NCBI GenBank assembly: GCA_029288515.1 | Contig: JARIHB010000044.1 | Coordinates: 1-5,609 of the forward strand | Direction: 5' to 3' | Length of the DNA: 5,609 nt | DNA from: Candidatus Saccharimonadota bacterium | GTDB lineage: Bacteria > Patescibacteriota > Saccharimonadia > Saccharimonadales > UBA4665 | Shown: positions 1 to 5,571 of the stretch, one piece after another | Numbering within the stretch: position 1 is the stretch's first letter | How the letters are laid out: each line of letters starts with the position of its first letter | Translations under genes and position numbers: made by a program | Notes under the pieces: generated by a model | Databases searched by the model: none | Told to the model about the DNA's origin: nothing | The model's input: only the letters and a program-made list of their open reading frames with translations

Positions 1-21
1 TATGCGATCGTCGGCAGCGTC
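1..21 (+). other. Library primer/adapter sequence at left contig end (not genomic)
   Basis: Bases 8-21 are TCGTCGGCAGCGTC, the exact 14-base 3' end of the Nextera i5 index primer. The seven bases before it, TATGCGA, match the last seven of the i5 index that I recall as TTATGCGA (S522). The 19-base mosaic end that should follow in a normal tagmented fragment is absent, and coding sequence begins at once. This fits an index primer that mis-primed on genomic DNA, or a chimeric read used at the contig end. The other contig end also carries Nextera adapter, which makes coincidence unlikely. The index identity rests on memory. Confidence 0.82.
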
Positions 22-439
22 TGCTGCAACTGCGACCCCTGCCCTGCCGCAAGCAGTTTGGCCGATACACGGTATAATCACCACTCAATTCGGCGTACCT
101 GAATGGCCATACCAGGCTGTCCATACTGGCCTGGATATCAGCGACGGCAAACCGGCCGGCGCCACACCGATTGCCGCCTACCGCCACGGCAAAGTTATAA
201 CCGCCGAATACTCCGGCGGTCTCGGTAATCATGTAGTTATTGATCATGGCAGCGGCGTAACATCTGTATACGGCCATTTAGCAGTCATCTCGGTGACCGT
301 TGGCCAGGAAGTGGACATTACGACGATGGTCGGTTATGAAGGTTCAACCGGCGTATCAACCGGCCCACACCTCCACTTTGAAATTAGAGTTAACGGGCAA
401 GCAACCGACCCGCACCAATTCATAACCGGCCAACCGTAA
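22..439 (+). CDS. M23 (LytM-type) peptidoglycan endopeptidase, 5'-truncated
   Basis: This is the C-terminal part of a zinc metallopeptidase of family M23, which cleaves peptide cross-bridges or stem peptides of peptidoglycan outside the membrane. Counting residue 1 at the apparent ATG (base 2), a short Ala/Thr/Pro-rich linker is followed by a complete catalytic domain. The HTGLD motif (H41, D45) and the HLH motif (H123, H125) match the family, with H41, D45 and H125 as expected zinc ligands and H123 as a catalytic His. H92 in VYGHL is the other conserved active-site His, and the GSTGVSTGPHLHFEIR block is typical. The protein ends DPHQFITGQP then TAA, as usual for a C-terminal M23 domain. The ATG at base 2 lies in primer sequence, so the true start, any signal peptide and any N-terminal domains are missing. 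All M23 active-site residues are present, so activity is expected. The specific bond cleaved cannot be told. Confidence 0.93.
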
Positions 440-561
440 CCGGCGCACCCCACACAGGCAGCACACTGAACGTTAAATGTATTACAACGATTATGTCGTT
501 TATATCATTGCGCATTGTAGTATAATGGTTGTGTTAACACGTTTAGAGGGGAGAAACAAAC
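440..561 (+). other. Intergenic region with promoter, no gene seen
   Basis: This 122-base gap separates the peptidase stop from the microprotein start. I see no convincing hairpin terminator behind the peptidase gene. The second half holds a promoter (499-526) and a strong Shine-Dalgarno site (545-553, AGAGGGGAG, 8 bases before the ATG). A small inverted repeat, AACGA (486-490) and TCGTT (496-500) around a 5-base loop, abuts the -35 region and could be an operator, though 5-bp arms can arise by chance. Confidence 0.6.
499..526 (+). promoter_or_regulatory. Sigma-70-type promoter for the three-gene envelope operon
   Basis: A perfect TATAAT -10 box sits at 521-526. Sixteen bases upstream is a weak -35 candidate, TTTATA (499-504), which matches TTGACA at four of six positions. 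The expected transcription start is near 533, giving a leader of about 28 bases with the Shine-Dalgarno site inside it. The genes at 562, 719 and 2133 follow with overlaps or short gaps, so this promoter probably drives all three. Confidence 0.6.
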
Positions 562-732
562 ATGTTACACGACATAGCATATATTGACGCCGGTACCGGC
601 AGTCTGTTTATCCAAGCAATAATAGGAGGCGTGCTTGCGGGTATTGTTGTACTGCGCACCGCTATCCGTAAAATATTCGGTAAACTAAAGCCAGCTCTTT
701 CCCGCCAGTTAGTCTCCGATGAGGAATCCTAA
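562..732 (+). CDS. 56-residue YIDxGTGS single-helix membrane microprotein
   Basis: The ATG is preceded by AGAGGGGAG with 8-base spacing, and the frame ends at TAA (730-732). The N-terminal segment MLHDIAYIDAGTGS is followed by one hydrophobic helix (about residues 15-35, LFIQAIIGGVLAGIVVLRTAI) and a basic tail (RKIFGKLK) that should lie in the cytoplasm, then an acidic end (SDEES). The YIDAGTGSLFIQ block is recognisably the YIDPGTGS-type motif of small one-helix proteins that I recall next to methyltransferase and sulfatase-like genes; the usual Pro is Ala here. The 3' end overlaps the methyltransferase start by 14 bases in another frame, which suggests translational coupling. Biochemical function is unknown. 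A role as an anchor or accessory subunit for its operon partners is inference. Many annotation pipelines would miss it because of its length. Confidence 0.85.
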   Translation: MLHDIAYIDAGTGSLFIQAIIGGVLAGIVVLRTAIRKIFGKLKPALSRQLVSDEES

Positions 733-2119
733 GCCGGCATCCACGCCTGCCAATCGGCAATTGGTAGCTTCTTTTAGAGACCCTGCAGGTTTTGTATTTA
801 GGGATACTGATGGCACTGTGTACCGACAAATAAATCAGGCGGGCAGTGTTGATCTTGACCAACTCATTTCTAGTGGGTTGTACGACGAGCTTATCGCCAA
901 GCATATGCTTGTCGCCCATTCCCAGGTAGACATCAAAAAAGCGCTTACCGGTGCTGCGACTTCCGTTATTCAGCCGGAACGCATACCCTACATCAGCTAT
1001 CCGTTTGAATGGTCGTTCAGCCAACTGCGTGATGCGGCATTGCTTACATTGGCGCTCCAAAAAAGAGCCCTAGCCCACGGCATGACTCTGAAGGACGCCA
1101 GCGCCTACAATGTGCAATTTATACATGGCAAGCCGGTATTTATCGACACGCTGTCCTTCGAAAAGTACAATCGCGGCACTCCTTGGCAGGCGTATCGTCA
1201 GTTCTGCCAGCACTTCTTGGCACCGCTTGCACTTATGGCGTTCGTTGACGCCTCGCTCCTGCAATTGCTGAGAGTACACCTCGACGGCATTCCCCTAGAC
1301 CTCGCTTCAAAGCTCTTGCCGCACCGCGCCAAGCTGCGGCCAGGCATTGCCATGCATATCGCACTGCACGGCCGCGCGCAGAAAGCCAAAGAAACAGAGC
1401 ACCAAAAGCAAACGCGCCAGGTAAGCGAGATGGGGCTCACGGGTATCCTGGATAGCTTAGAGCGCACGGTTCGCCGGCTTGCTCCCCCTTCGGCCAACAC
1501 CGAATGGGGTGATTACTACGACAAAACTAACTACACTCCTGAAGCCGCCGACGCCAAGGCATCACTCTTGGCTGACCTTATACGGCCGCTGGGAATTGCT
1601 ACTGCTGTTGACATCGGCGGCAACAACGGCCGCTACAGCCGAGTCCTTAACGACCTGGGGATTACCACAATCTGTACCGATATCGATCCCAATGCAGTAG
1701 AGGCTAATTACCAGTTCGTAAAACACCACGGCGAGACACAGATGCTCCCTCTTCTCGTTGATATAACCAACCCCGGCGGCGCCATTGGCTGGGCAAATCA
1801 GGAGCGGCCCAGTGTTTCGGATCGGTTGCGGTGCGATGCTGTTGTTGCGCTGGCTATTATCCACCACCTGGCTATTTCAAACAATCTGCCGTTCGCCAGG
1901 ATAGCGGAGTATTTTGCGCAGCTTGGACGCTATGTAATTGTCGAGTTCGTGCCAAAATCCGACAGCCAAGTGCAAAAATTGCTTTCAACCCGTAAAGACA
2001 TCTTCTCTGATTACACGGAGGATGGTATGGAACAGGCGTTTAATACCTGTTTTAAACTCAAACAAAAAAAGAAGATCAAGGACACCAAACGCACGTTGTA
2101 CGTATTTGAGGCACGATAG
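719..2119 (+). CDS. Class I SAM-dependent methyltransferase with N-terminal kinase-like domain
   Basis: The 466-residue product has two parts. Residues about 295-465 form a Rossmann-fold methyltransferase: motif I is VDIGGNNGRYS (298-308), the acidic residue after strand 2 lies in CTDIDPNA (319-326), and ALAIIHHLA (378-386) and YVIVEFVPK (405-413) follow, then the family block STRKDIFSDYTEDG. Residues about 18-215 form a conserved N-terminal region with SFRDPAGFVF, PERIPYISYPFEWSFSQL, LKDASAYNVQF, GKPVFIDTLSFE and YRQFCQHFLAPLAL. D126, N131 and D143 there have the spacing of a protein kinase/aminoglycoside phosphotransferase catalytic loop and metal-binding Asp (inference). The whole architecture matches a family usually annotated only as SAM-dependent methyltransferase; the acceptor is unknown. 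ATG 719 has no clear Shine-Dalgarno site but overlaps the upstream microprotein gene, so coupled translation is likely. The next possible start (TTG 761) is no better. It is probably cytoplasmic, as no membrane helices are obvious. Confidence 0.9.
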   Translation: MRNPKPASTPANRQLVASFRDPAGFVFRDTDGTVYRQINQAGSVDLDQLISSGLYDELIAKHMLVAHSQVDIKKALTGAATSVIQPERIPYISYPFEWSFSQLRDAALLTLALQKRALAHGMTLKDASAYNVQFIHGKPVFIDTLSFEKYNRGTPWQAYRQFCQHFLAPLALMAFVDASLLQLLRVHLDGIPLDLASKLLPHRAKLRPGIAMHIALHGRAQKAKETEHQKQTRQVSEMGLTGILDSLERTVRRLAPPSANTEWGDYYDKTNYTPEAADAKASLLADLIRPLGIATAVDIGGNNGRYSRVLNDLGITTICTDIDPNAVEANYQFVKHHGETQMLPLLVDITNPGGAIGWANQERPSVSDRLRCDAVVALAIIHHLAISNNLPFARIAEYFAQLGRYVIVEFVPKSDSQVQKLLSTRKDIFSDYTEDGMEQAFNTCFKLKQKKKIKDTKRTLYVFEAR

Positions 2120-2123
2120 GACA

Positions 2124-2128
2124 GGGAG
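2124..2128 (+). promoter_or_regulatory. Shine-Dalgarno site fixing the sulfatase-fold gene start
   Basis: GGGAG lies 4 bases before ATG 2133 and just after the methyltransferase stop (TAG 2117-2119). The frame stays open upstream to 1938, inside the methyltransferase gene. This site, together with the membrane-protein-like N terminus that begins at 2133, argues for 2133 as the true start. Confidence 0.75.
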
Positions 2129-2132
2129 TAAC

Positions 2133-4001
2133 ATGGCACGGCGAAGCAAACCACAATCAGTCTCTTCAAAATCTCGAAAAGCCCAGCCAAAGCCACCACC
2201 CTCTCAGCCCGGCTGGTTCACTACGTTTACCGATTGGCTGCGGCAGCGGCAATGGACACGTTTTATAATACTTTGGGCCGTTGCCTATATGGTGTTGGTG
2301 AGCTTCTTTTTGCGTACCGTTCTGCGCAATGACGCATACCTTGAAATCTTCCCGCGCGAACTGCTTTTCCCCATGGCTCTCCACGCCCTGACTGCCCTGT
2401 TCGTTACCGCCATCCTGTACTGGATGCCCTGGTTACGCTCGTTTCTCGCGAAACTGCTCGCCGTGTTAGTGCTGTCGTTATTTACAATGGCCTACGATAC
2501 CAACCTCCAGGCGGCCGGCAATGCCATTCGGGCCTTCACCCCCGGGCTTACCGGTGCCGAATCGTGGCCGATTATCAGCCTCATATACCTGTGTGTACTT
2601 ATCACTCTTTCAACCTTCATCGGCTATAAGGTTGCAAACCTCATCAGCCGCTCAGACCGTATAAAACTGCGTGACGCCCAGCTAGCCGTCGTAGTCATCG
2701 CCGCCTACTTGTGCATACTGCCCGTATTTTCCACGTTCAGAGTGTTGCCGGCCATGATACGCGAGTCACGTATCCAGGCTCCGGAGTACAGCAAACCAAC
2801 CGCGGCCGCACCCACCGACAAGCCTGACATCTACTACATTATCCTCGACCGCTACACGAATGCCGATGTGCTTCAGAAACAATTTAACTTCGACAACACG
2901 CCGTTCACCGGTTTCCTGCGGAACGCCGGATTCACCGTTAACGATACGGCGCACGCCAACTACCCCTACACGACAATGTCGGTCTCTTCCACGCTGAATG
3001 CCATGTATACAAATCAGCTGGTTGCACCCTTTAAGGCTACAAGCGTCCAAAGCCGTACGTTGTATCACAACACTATATGGCAGTCATCGGTCGTAAAAGC
3101 TCTTAAGCAACAGGGATACCAGTACCACGCCATTGGCTCAACGTACGGCGCCAGCTACAAAGCGCCGCTCGCCGACCAAGAGTATATGGCGAACCACATC
3201 CTTACCGTCTTCGGTAAACAAAAGCGGCTGCGCGGCATCGAGGCACTACAATTTATGAACAGTCCGTTCTATCGATTCGCTCAGCTTGGGCATGTACCCG
3301 GATGGCCGTTCAGTATCACTGATACTACCGAGGTGCAGGATGTGAGCAAGCAGCTTGCCACCCTTACCAACCTTGCTGCCAGCTCGCAGCAGGGCGGCCG
3401 TTTTATCTTCGCCCATATACTTGTGCCGCATGATCCCTTCCTGTTTAATGCCGACGGCTCGCTCTCGGTCTATACCAACGCCGATAACATTGGCCATTCC
3501 ATAAAGCAAAAATATACTAATCAGGTCGCCTTTATGAATACTCAAATCAAGACGCTGGTCAGCACCATCCAGGAGCATTCGGGTGGCAAAGCCGTTATTC
3601 TGTTAAATGCCGATGAAGGCGCGTACCCGAACGTCATGAACAGCACTTTCCAAAATCCCAGCGGCGTTACATCCGACGCGGAAACCGGTTCAAATAACGA
3701 AGACATGACGCAATGGAGCGACGACTTCCTGCAAATGAAATTTGGTATCCTGCAGGCTGCCTACATACCACGTGCTACGAGTGACGATTTGGCCGCACTA
3801 TCCAGTGTTAATCTGTTCCGCATCATTCTTAACCGCTATGCCAGCTATGCGCTGCCCTACCTGCCCGACTGTCATTACGGATTATCTGACGGTGGCCAAA
3901 ACGAATACCGTTACGCCGATATCACCGCTCGCTTGGAATCTAATCCCGACAAGCGGTGCAGCAGCATGCAAACGTTCCCTGCTCGCGAGAAAACGCACTA
4001 G
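2133..4001 (+). CDS. Membrane-anchored sulfatase/phosphoglycerol-transferase-fold protein
   Basis: The 622-residue protein belongs by motif to the sulfatase branch (Pfam Sulfatase type) of the alkaline phosphatase superfamily. A basic, Pro/Ser/Lys-rich cytoplasmic N terminus (1-30) precedes five likely membrane helices (about 43-60, 79-97, 104-121, 147-168, 183-201), then an extracytoplasmic catalytic domain from about 231. Visible blocks are DIYYIILDRY (D239, expected metal ligand), NYPYTTMSVSSTLN (T280/T281, candidate nucleophile region), FAHILVPHDPFLF (H433, substrate or metal site), AVILLNADEGAYP (D494, E495) and SSVNLFRIILNRY near the C terminus. By analogy with LtaS-like enzymes it may transfer or remove a phosphate- or sulfate-type group on a surface polymer or lipid. 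Most relatives have Asp-His-Gly where this one has Asp-Glu-Gly. No Cys/Ser-x-Pro-x-Arg formylglycine motif is seen, so a true sulfatase reaction is doubtful. It starts 13 bases after the methyltransferase stop, last in the operon. Confidence 0.9.
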   Translation: MARRSKPQSVSSKSRKAQPKPPPSQPGWFTTFTDWLRQRQWTRFIILWAVAYMVLVSFFLRTVLRNDAYLEIFPRELLFPMALHALTALFVTAILYWMPWLRSFLAKLLAVLVLSLFTMAYDTNLQAAGNAIRAFTPGLTGAESWPIISLIYLCVLITLSTFIGYKVANLISRSDRIKLRDAQLAVVVIAAYLCILPVFSTFRVLPAMIRESRIQAPEYSKPTAAAPTDKPDIYYIILDRYTNADVLQKQFNFDNTPFTGFLRNAGFTVNDTAHANYPYTTMSVSSTLNAMYTNQLVAPFKATSVQSRTLYHNTIWQSSVVKALKQQGYQYHAIGSTYGASYKAPLADQEYMANHILTVFGKQKRLRGIEALQFMNSPFYRFAQLGHVPGWPFSITDTTEVQDVSKQLATLTNLAASSQQGGRFIFAHILVPHDPFLFNADGSLSVYTNADNIGHSIKQKYTNQVAFMNTQIKTLVSTIQEHSGGKAVILLNADEGAYPNVMNSTFQNPSGVTSDAETGSNNEDMTQWSDDFLQMKFGILQAAYIPRATSDDLAALSSVNLFRIILNRYASYALPYLPDCHYGLSDGGQNEYRYADITARLESNPDKRCSSMQTFPAREKTH

Positions 4002-4005
4002 TATT

Positions 4006-4030
4006 GCTTATTCTTAAGCTGTCTTTAATA
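4006..4030 (+). terminator. Weak hairpin after the sulfatase-fold gene, possible terminator
   Basis: GCTTA (4006-4010) and TAAGC (4015-4019) form a 5-bp stem with a 4-base loop five bases after the stop, followed by TGTCTTTAAT, which is only moderately T-rich. A flanking pair, AGTATT (4000-4005) and AATACT (4027-4032), could form an outer stem. The short AT-rich stem makes this a weak candidate, and read-through into the regulator gene is possible. Confidence 0.25.
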
Positions 4031-4045
4031 CTCGGCCGCTATAGT
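4019..4045 (+). promoter_or_regulatory. Possible promoter for the winged-helix regulator
   Basis: TATAGT (4040-4045) is a good -10 candidate about 30 bases before the ATG. The best -35 is poor: CTGTCT at 4019-4024 with 15-base spacing. A Shine-Dalgarno site, AAGGAG (4064-4069), follows with 6-base spacing to the ATG. The gene could instead be read through from the upstream operon. Confidence 0.35.
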
Positions 4046-4075
4046 AAGTAGGGCCAAGTAAACAAGGAGACGAAC

Positions 4076-4345
4076 ATGAATAGTCATGCACGAAACGTAC
4101 CCGTCGACTATGCGCTGGTATTGCAGCATATTTACGAAACGGGGGAGGAGGACCTGGCCAGCCTGTCTGAAACGCTCCGCCTGAGCCGCGCCCGCCTCGC
4201 ACATATCCTGGACGCACTAAGGCATAAAGGCCTCATATCCACCATAACAAGTTCATACGGTGCTGTGTGGTTTCGTGTCAGCCGCAAAGGCAAGAAGTAT
4301 ATCACCCAGCTTTGGCCGGTTCCTACTCAGGCACCCGCCGTTTAG
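4076..4345 (+). CDS. Small winged-helix DNA-binding protein (MarR/PadR-like)
   Basis: The 89-residue product is essentially one winged helix-turn-helix domain. ALVLQHIYETGEEDL is the first helix and entry, LASLSETLRLSRARLAHILDAL (about 27-48) has the helix-turn-recognition-helix pattern, HKGLIS leads into the wing (about 50-66), and VSRKGKKYI resembles the post-wing segment of MarR/PadR/ArsR-type regulators. It is shorter than a typical MarR protein (about 140 residues) and lacks clear dimerisation helices, so the subfamily is unassigned. No ligand-binding Cys or metal motif is visible. It lies between the envelope operon and a small membrane-protein gene and might regulate either or both, but nothing in the sequence identifies its operator. 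AAGGAG with 6-base spacing supports the ATG. Confidence 0.78.
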   Translation: MNSHARNVPVDYALVLQHIYETGEEDLASLSETLRLSRARLAHILDALRHKGLISTITSSYGAVWFRVSRKGKKYITQLWPVPTQAPAV

Positions 4346-4364
4346 CAGCCGGCTATTATAATCC

Positions 4365-4401
4365 GCAATCCACCCACCGCGCCTACCGGTGGGTGGATTG
4401 C
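4365..4401 (+). terminator. 15-bp hairpin between regulator and membrane-protein genes
   Basis: GCAATCCACCCACCG (4365-4379) pairs perfectly with CGGTGGGTGGATTGC (4387-4401) around the 7-base loop CGCCTAC, 20 bases after the regulator stop. The stem is long and GC-rich, as in an intrinsic terminator, but only CTTATT follows, not a clean T tract. It may be a weak or factor-dependent terminator, an mRNA-stabilising end, or a protein-binding inverted repeat, because it overlaps the expected -35 region of the next promoter. Confidence 0.65.
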
Positions 4402-4413
4402 CTTATTGTGCCG

Positions 4414-4419
4414 TATAAT
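4414..4419 (+). promoter_or_regulatory. -10 box for the 131-residue membrane-protein gene
   Basis: A perfect TATAAT lies 20 bases before the ATG at 4440. The -35 position at 16-18 base spacing falls inside the right arm of the hairpin and has no good TTGACA match. The predicted leader is short (about 14 bases) and contains AAGGGAG (4429-4435), 4 bases before the start codon. Confidence 0.5.
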
Positions 4420-4439
4420 AAGCGCAGTAAGGGAGATAT

Positions 4440-4835
4440 ATGAAACGGCAACTTATTATCCGTGGTGTCATGCTGGTAACGGCAGTAGTATTGGGCGTGC
4501 TTATTATACGGCGTGACAGTCTCCATGATGTCACTCCCTGCTCTGTTACGCCGGGATGCGTTACTGCTAACAGCCGCATTTCGGGAACTTTCACCACTAC
4601 CCAGTACGGCTTTCCGGCAGCTTACCGCACCACGCAAGCCTTCCGGCCAACACAAGGTGCGGATTACAAAGAAATGACTATTACGCAACGAACAATAAAC
4701 ATCCCCATAATTGTCATCAACGTCATATTCTGGTTCTGCCTGCTGGATACTCTGTGGCGCACACGAATGGCCATTCGCATGTGGTATAAACGCCGTTTTA
4801 TGGAGAGTGCAGCCAGCGAAAAACCTGCCGGCTAG
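4440..4835 (+). CDS. Hypothetical membrane protein with two helices
   Basis: I do not recognise this 131-residue product. AAGGGAG with 4-base spacing supports the ATG. The N terminus MKRQLIIRGVMLVTAVVLGVLIIRR has one hydrophobic helix (about 5-23). A polar loop of about 60 residues follows, rich in Thr and holding two Cys (C34, C40) close together. A second helix (about 87-105, INIPIIVINVIFWFCLLDTLW) leads into a strongly basic tail (RTRMAIRMWYKRRF) ending ASEKPAG. Basic residues flank helix 1 on both sides, but the basic tail suggests both ends in the cytoplasm and the Cys-bearing loop outside. Its TAG stop overlaps the stop of the convergent zwf gene by four bases. It appears to have its own promoter. 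A role cannot be assigned. Confidence 0.75.
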   Translation: MKRQLIIRGVMLVTAVVLGVLIIRRDSLHDVTPCSVTPGCVTANSRISGTFTTTQYGFPAAYRTTQAFRPTQGADYKEMTITQRTINIPIIVINVIFWFCLLDTLWRTRMAIRMWYKRRFMESAASEKPAG

Positions 4836-5571
4836 GTTTCCATATAGGGCATAGCGCCCGGACGATATGATATGAGGTCTGATCCATCGGACATTGCCCA
4901 CGCCTGCTGAACGGGCTCTAAAATGCGCCATGTTTCAAGCACTTCGTCACTGCCGGTAAAAAGTATGTGGTTAGACTGCATGGCATCCACCAAGACCTGC
5001 TCGTAGGCTTCGGGCATATCGGCAAAGTAATCTTTGAACGCCATGCGCATGGCGTGTTGTTCTACGCGCCATTCATAGCCCGGAACTTTAGCCCATAAGC
5101 ACAGCTCAACACCCTCGTTGGGCTGAAAAGCAATAACCAGCATATTCGGTTCGTTACCGGCGTCCTTTTTGTATGTCAGGCATATGTGCGTTGCTTTCCG
5201 GGCAAGGGCTTTGCCAGTAATTAAGCGAATAGGCACACCGGTCCACGCCGGGTCGGTTGATTCCAGCGTAATATCGGCGTATGTCTCGACTCGTGAGTGC
5301 GGGTTGCCCGCTTCTTTGCGGTAGCCAGTATACTGGCCACGGTGGACTGTTTTAGCAAGCGGCATGTGCTGCGGCAGCCGCAAATGGCGCAATGCCGCAA
5401 GCCGGTTTGCTGGCACATCATGCACCTGGCCTGCCGCGGGCGGCTCCATCAGGGTGAGCGCCGCCAGTTGCAGCAAGTGGCTCTGTACGATGTCACGCAG
5501 TGCGCCCGTCTGCTCGTAAAAGGCCGCCCGTCCTTCAATGCCAATATCTTCGGTTGCAATGATCTCTACGC
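4832..5571 (-). CDS. zwf: Glucose-6-phosphate dehydrogenase, C-terminal half (truncated by contig end)
   Basis: Glucose-6-phosphate dehydrogenase oxidises glucose 6-phosphate to 6-phosphogluconolactone with NAD(P)+, the entry step of the oxidative pentose phosphate pathway, in the cytoplasm. About 245 residues are present of the roughly 480-500 usual for the family. Visible family blocks in order are EDIGIEGR, GALRDIVQSHLLQ (its His matches the catalytic His region of known enzymes), LMEPP, RGQYTGY, VETYADITLES, WTGVPIRLITGKAL, a NMLVIAFQPNEGVEL strand pair, and YEQVLVDAMQSNHILFTGSDEV. The N-terminal NAD(P)-binding domain and the RIDHYLGK-type substrate motif lie beyond the contig end. The frame is open to the adapter junction at 5571/5572, so there is no start here; a TTG at 5474-5476 is internal. 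The gene converges with the upstream membrane-protein gene with a 4-base stop overlap. No partner pathway gene is in the window. Confidence 0.95.

Noticed and set aside
662..1500. Several minus-strand open frames opposite the methyltransferase gene
   Set aside because: They mirror a strongly conserved plus-strand protein and have shadow-type composition without ribosome sites.
1938..2132. Upstream extension of the sulfatase-fold protein by 65 residues, inside the methyltransferase gene
   Set aside because: The extension is Cys/Arg/Ser-rich and unlike a protein N terminus, it would overlap a conserved coding region, and ATG 2133 has its own Shine-Dalgarno site.
4347..4354. AGCCGGCT palindrome after the regulator gene
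   Set aside because: Eight-base palindromes are common by chance, and it has no spaced partner or promoter context.
4383..4931. Minus-strand open frame of 182 codons
   Set aside because: It runs antisense through the two-helix membrane-protein gene and into zwf in another frame; its Arg/His/Ser/Cys-rich composition resembles no protein family, and it lacks a convincing ribosome site.
5474..5476. TTG as a start for the zwf gene
   Set aside because: The frame continues upstream with conserved G6PD sequence (EDIGIEGR, GALRDIVQSH) as far as the adapter, so this codon is an internal Leu.
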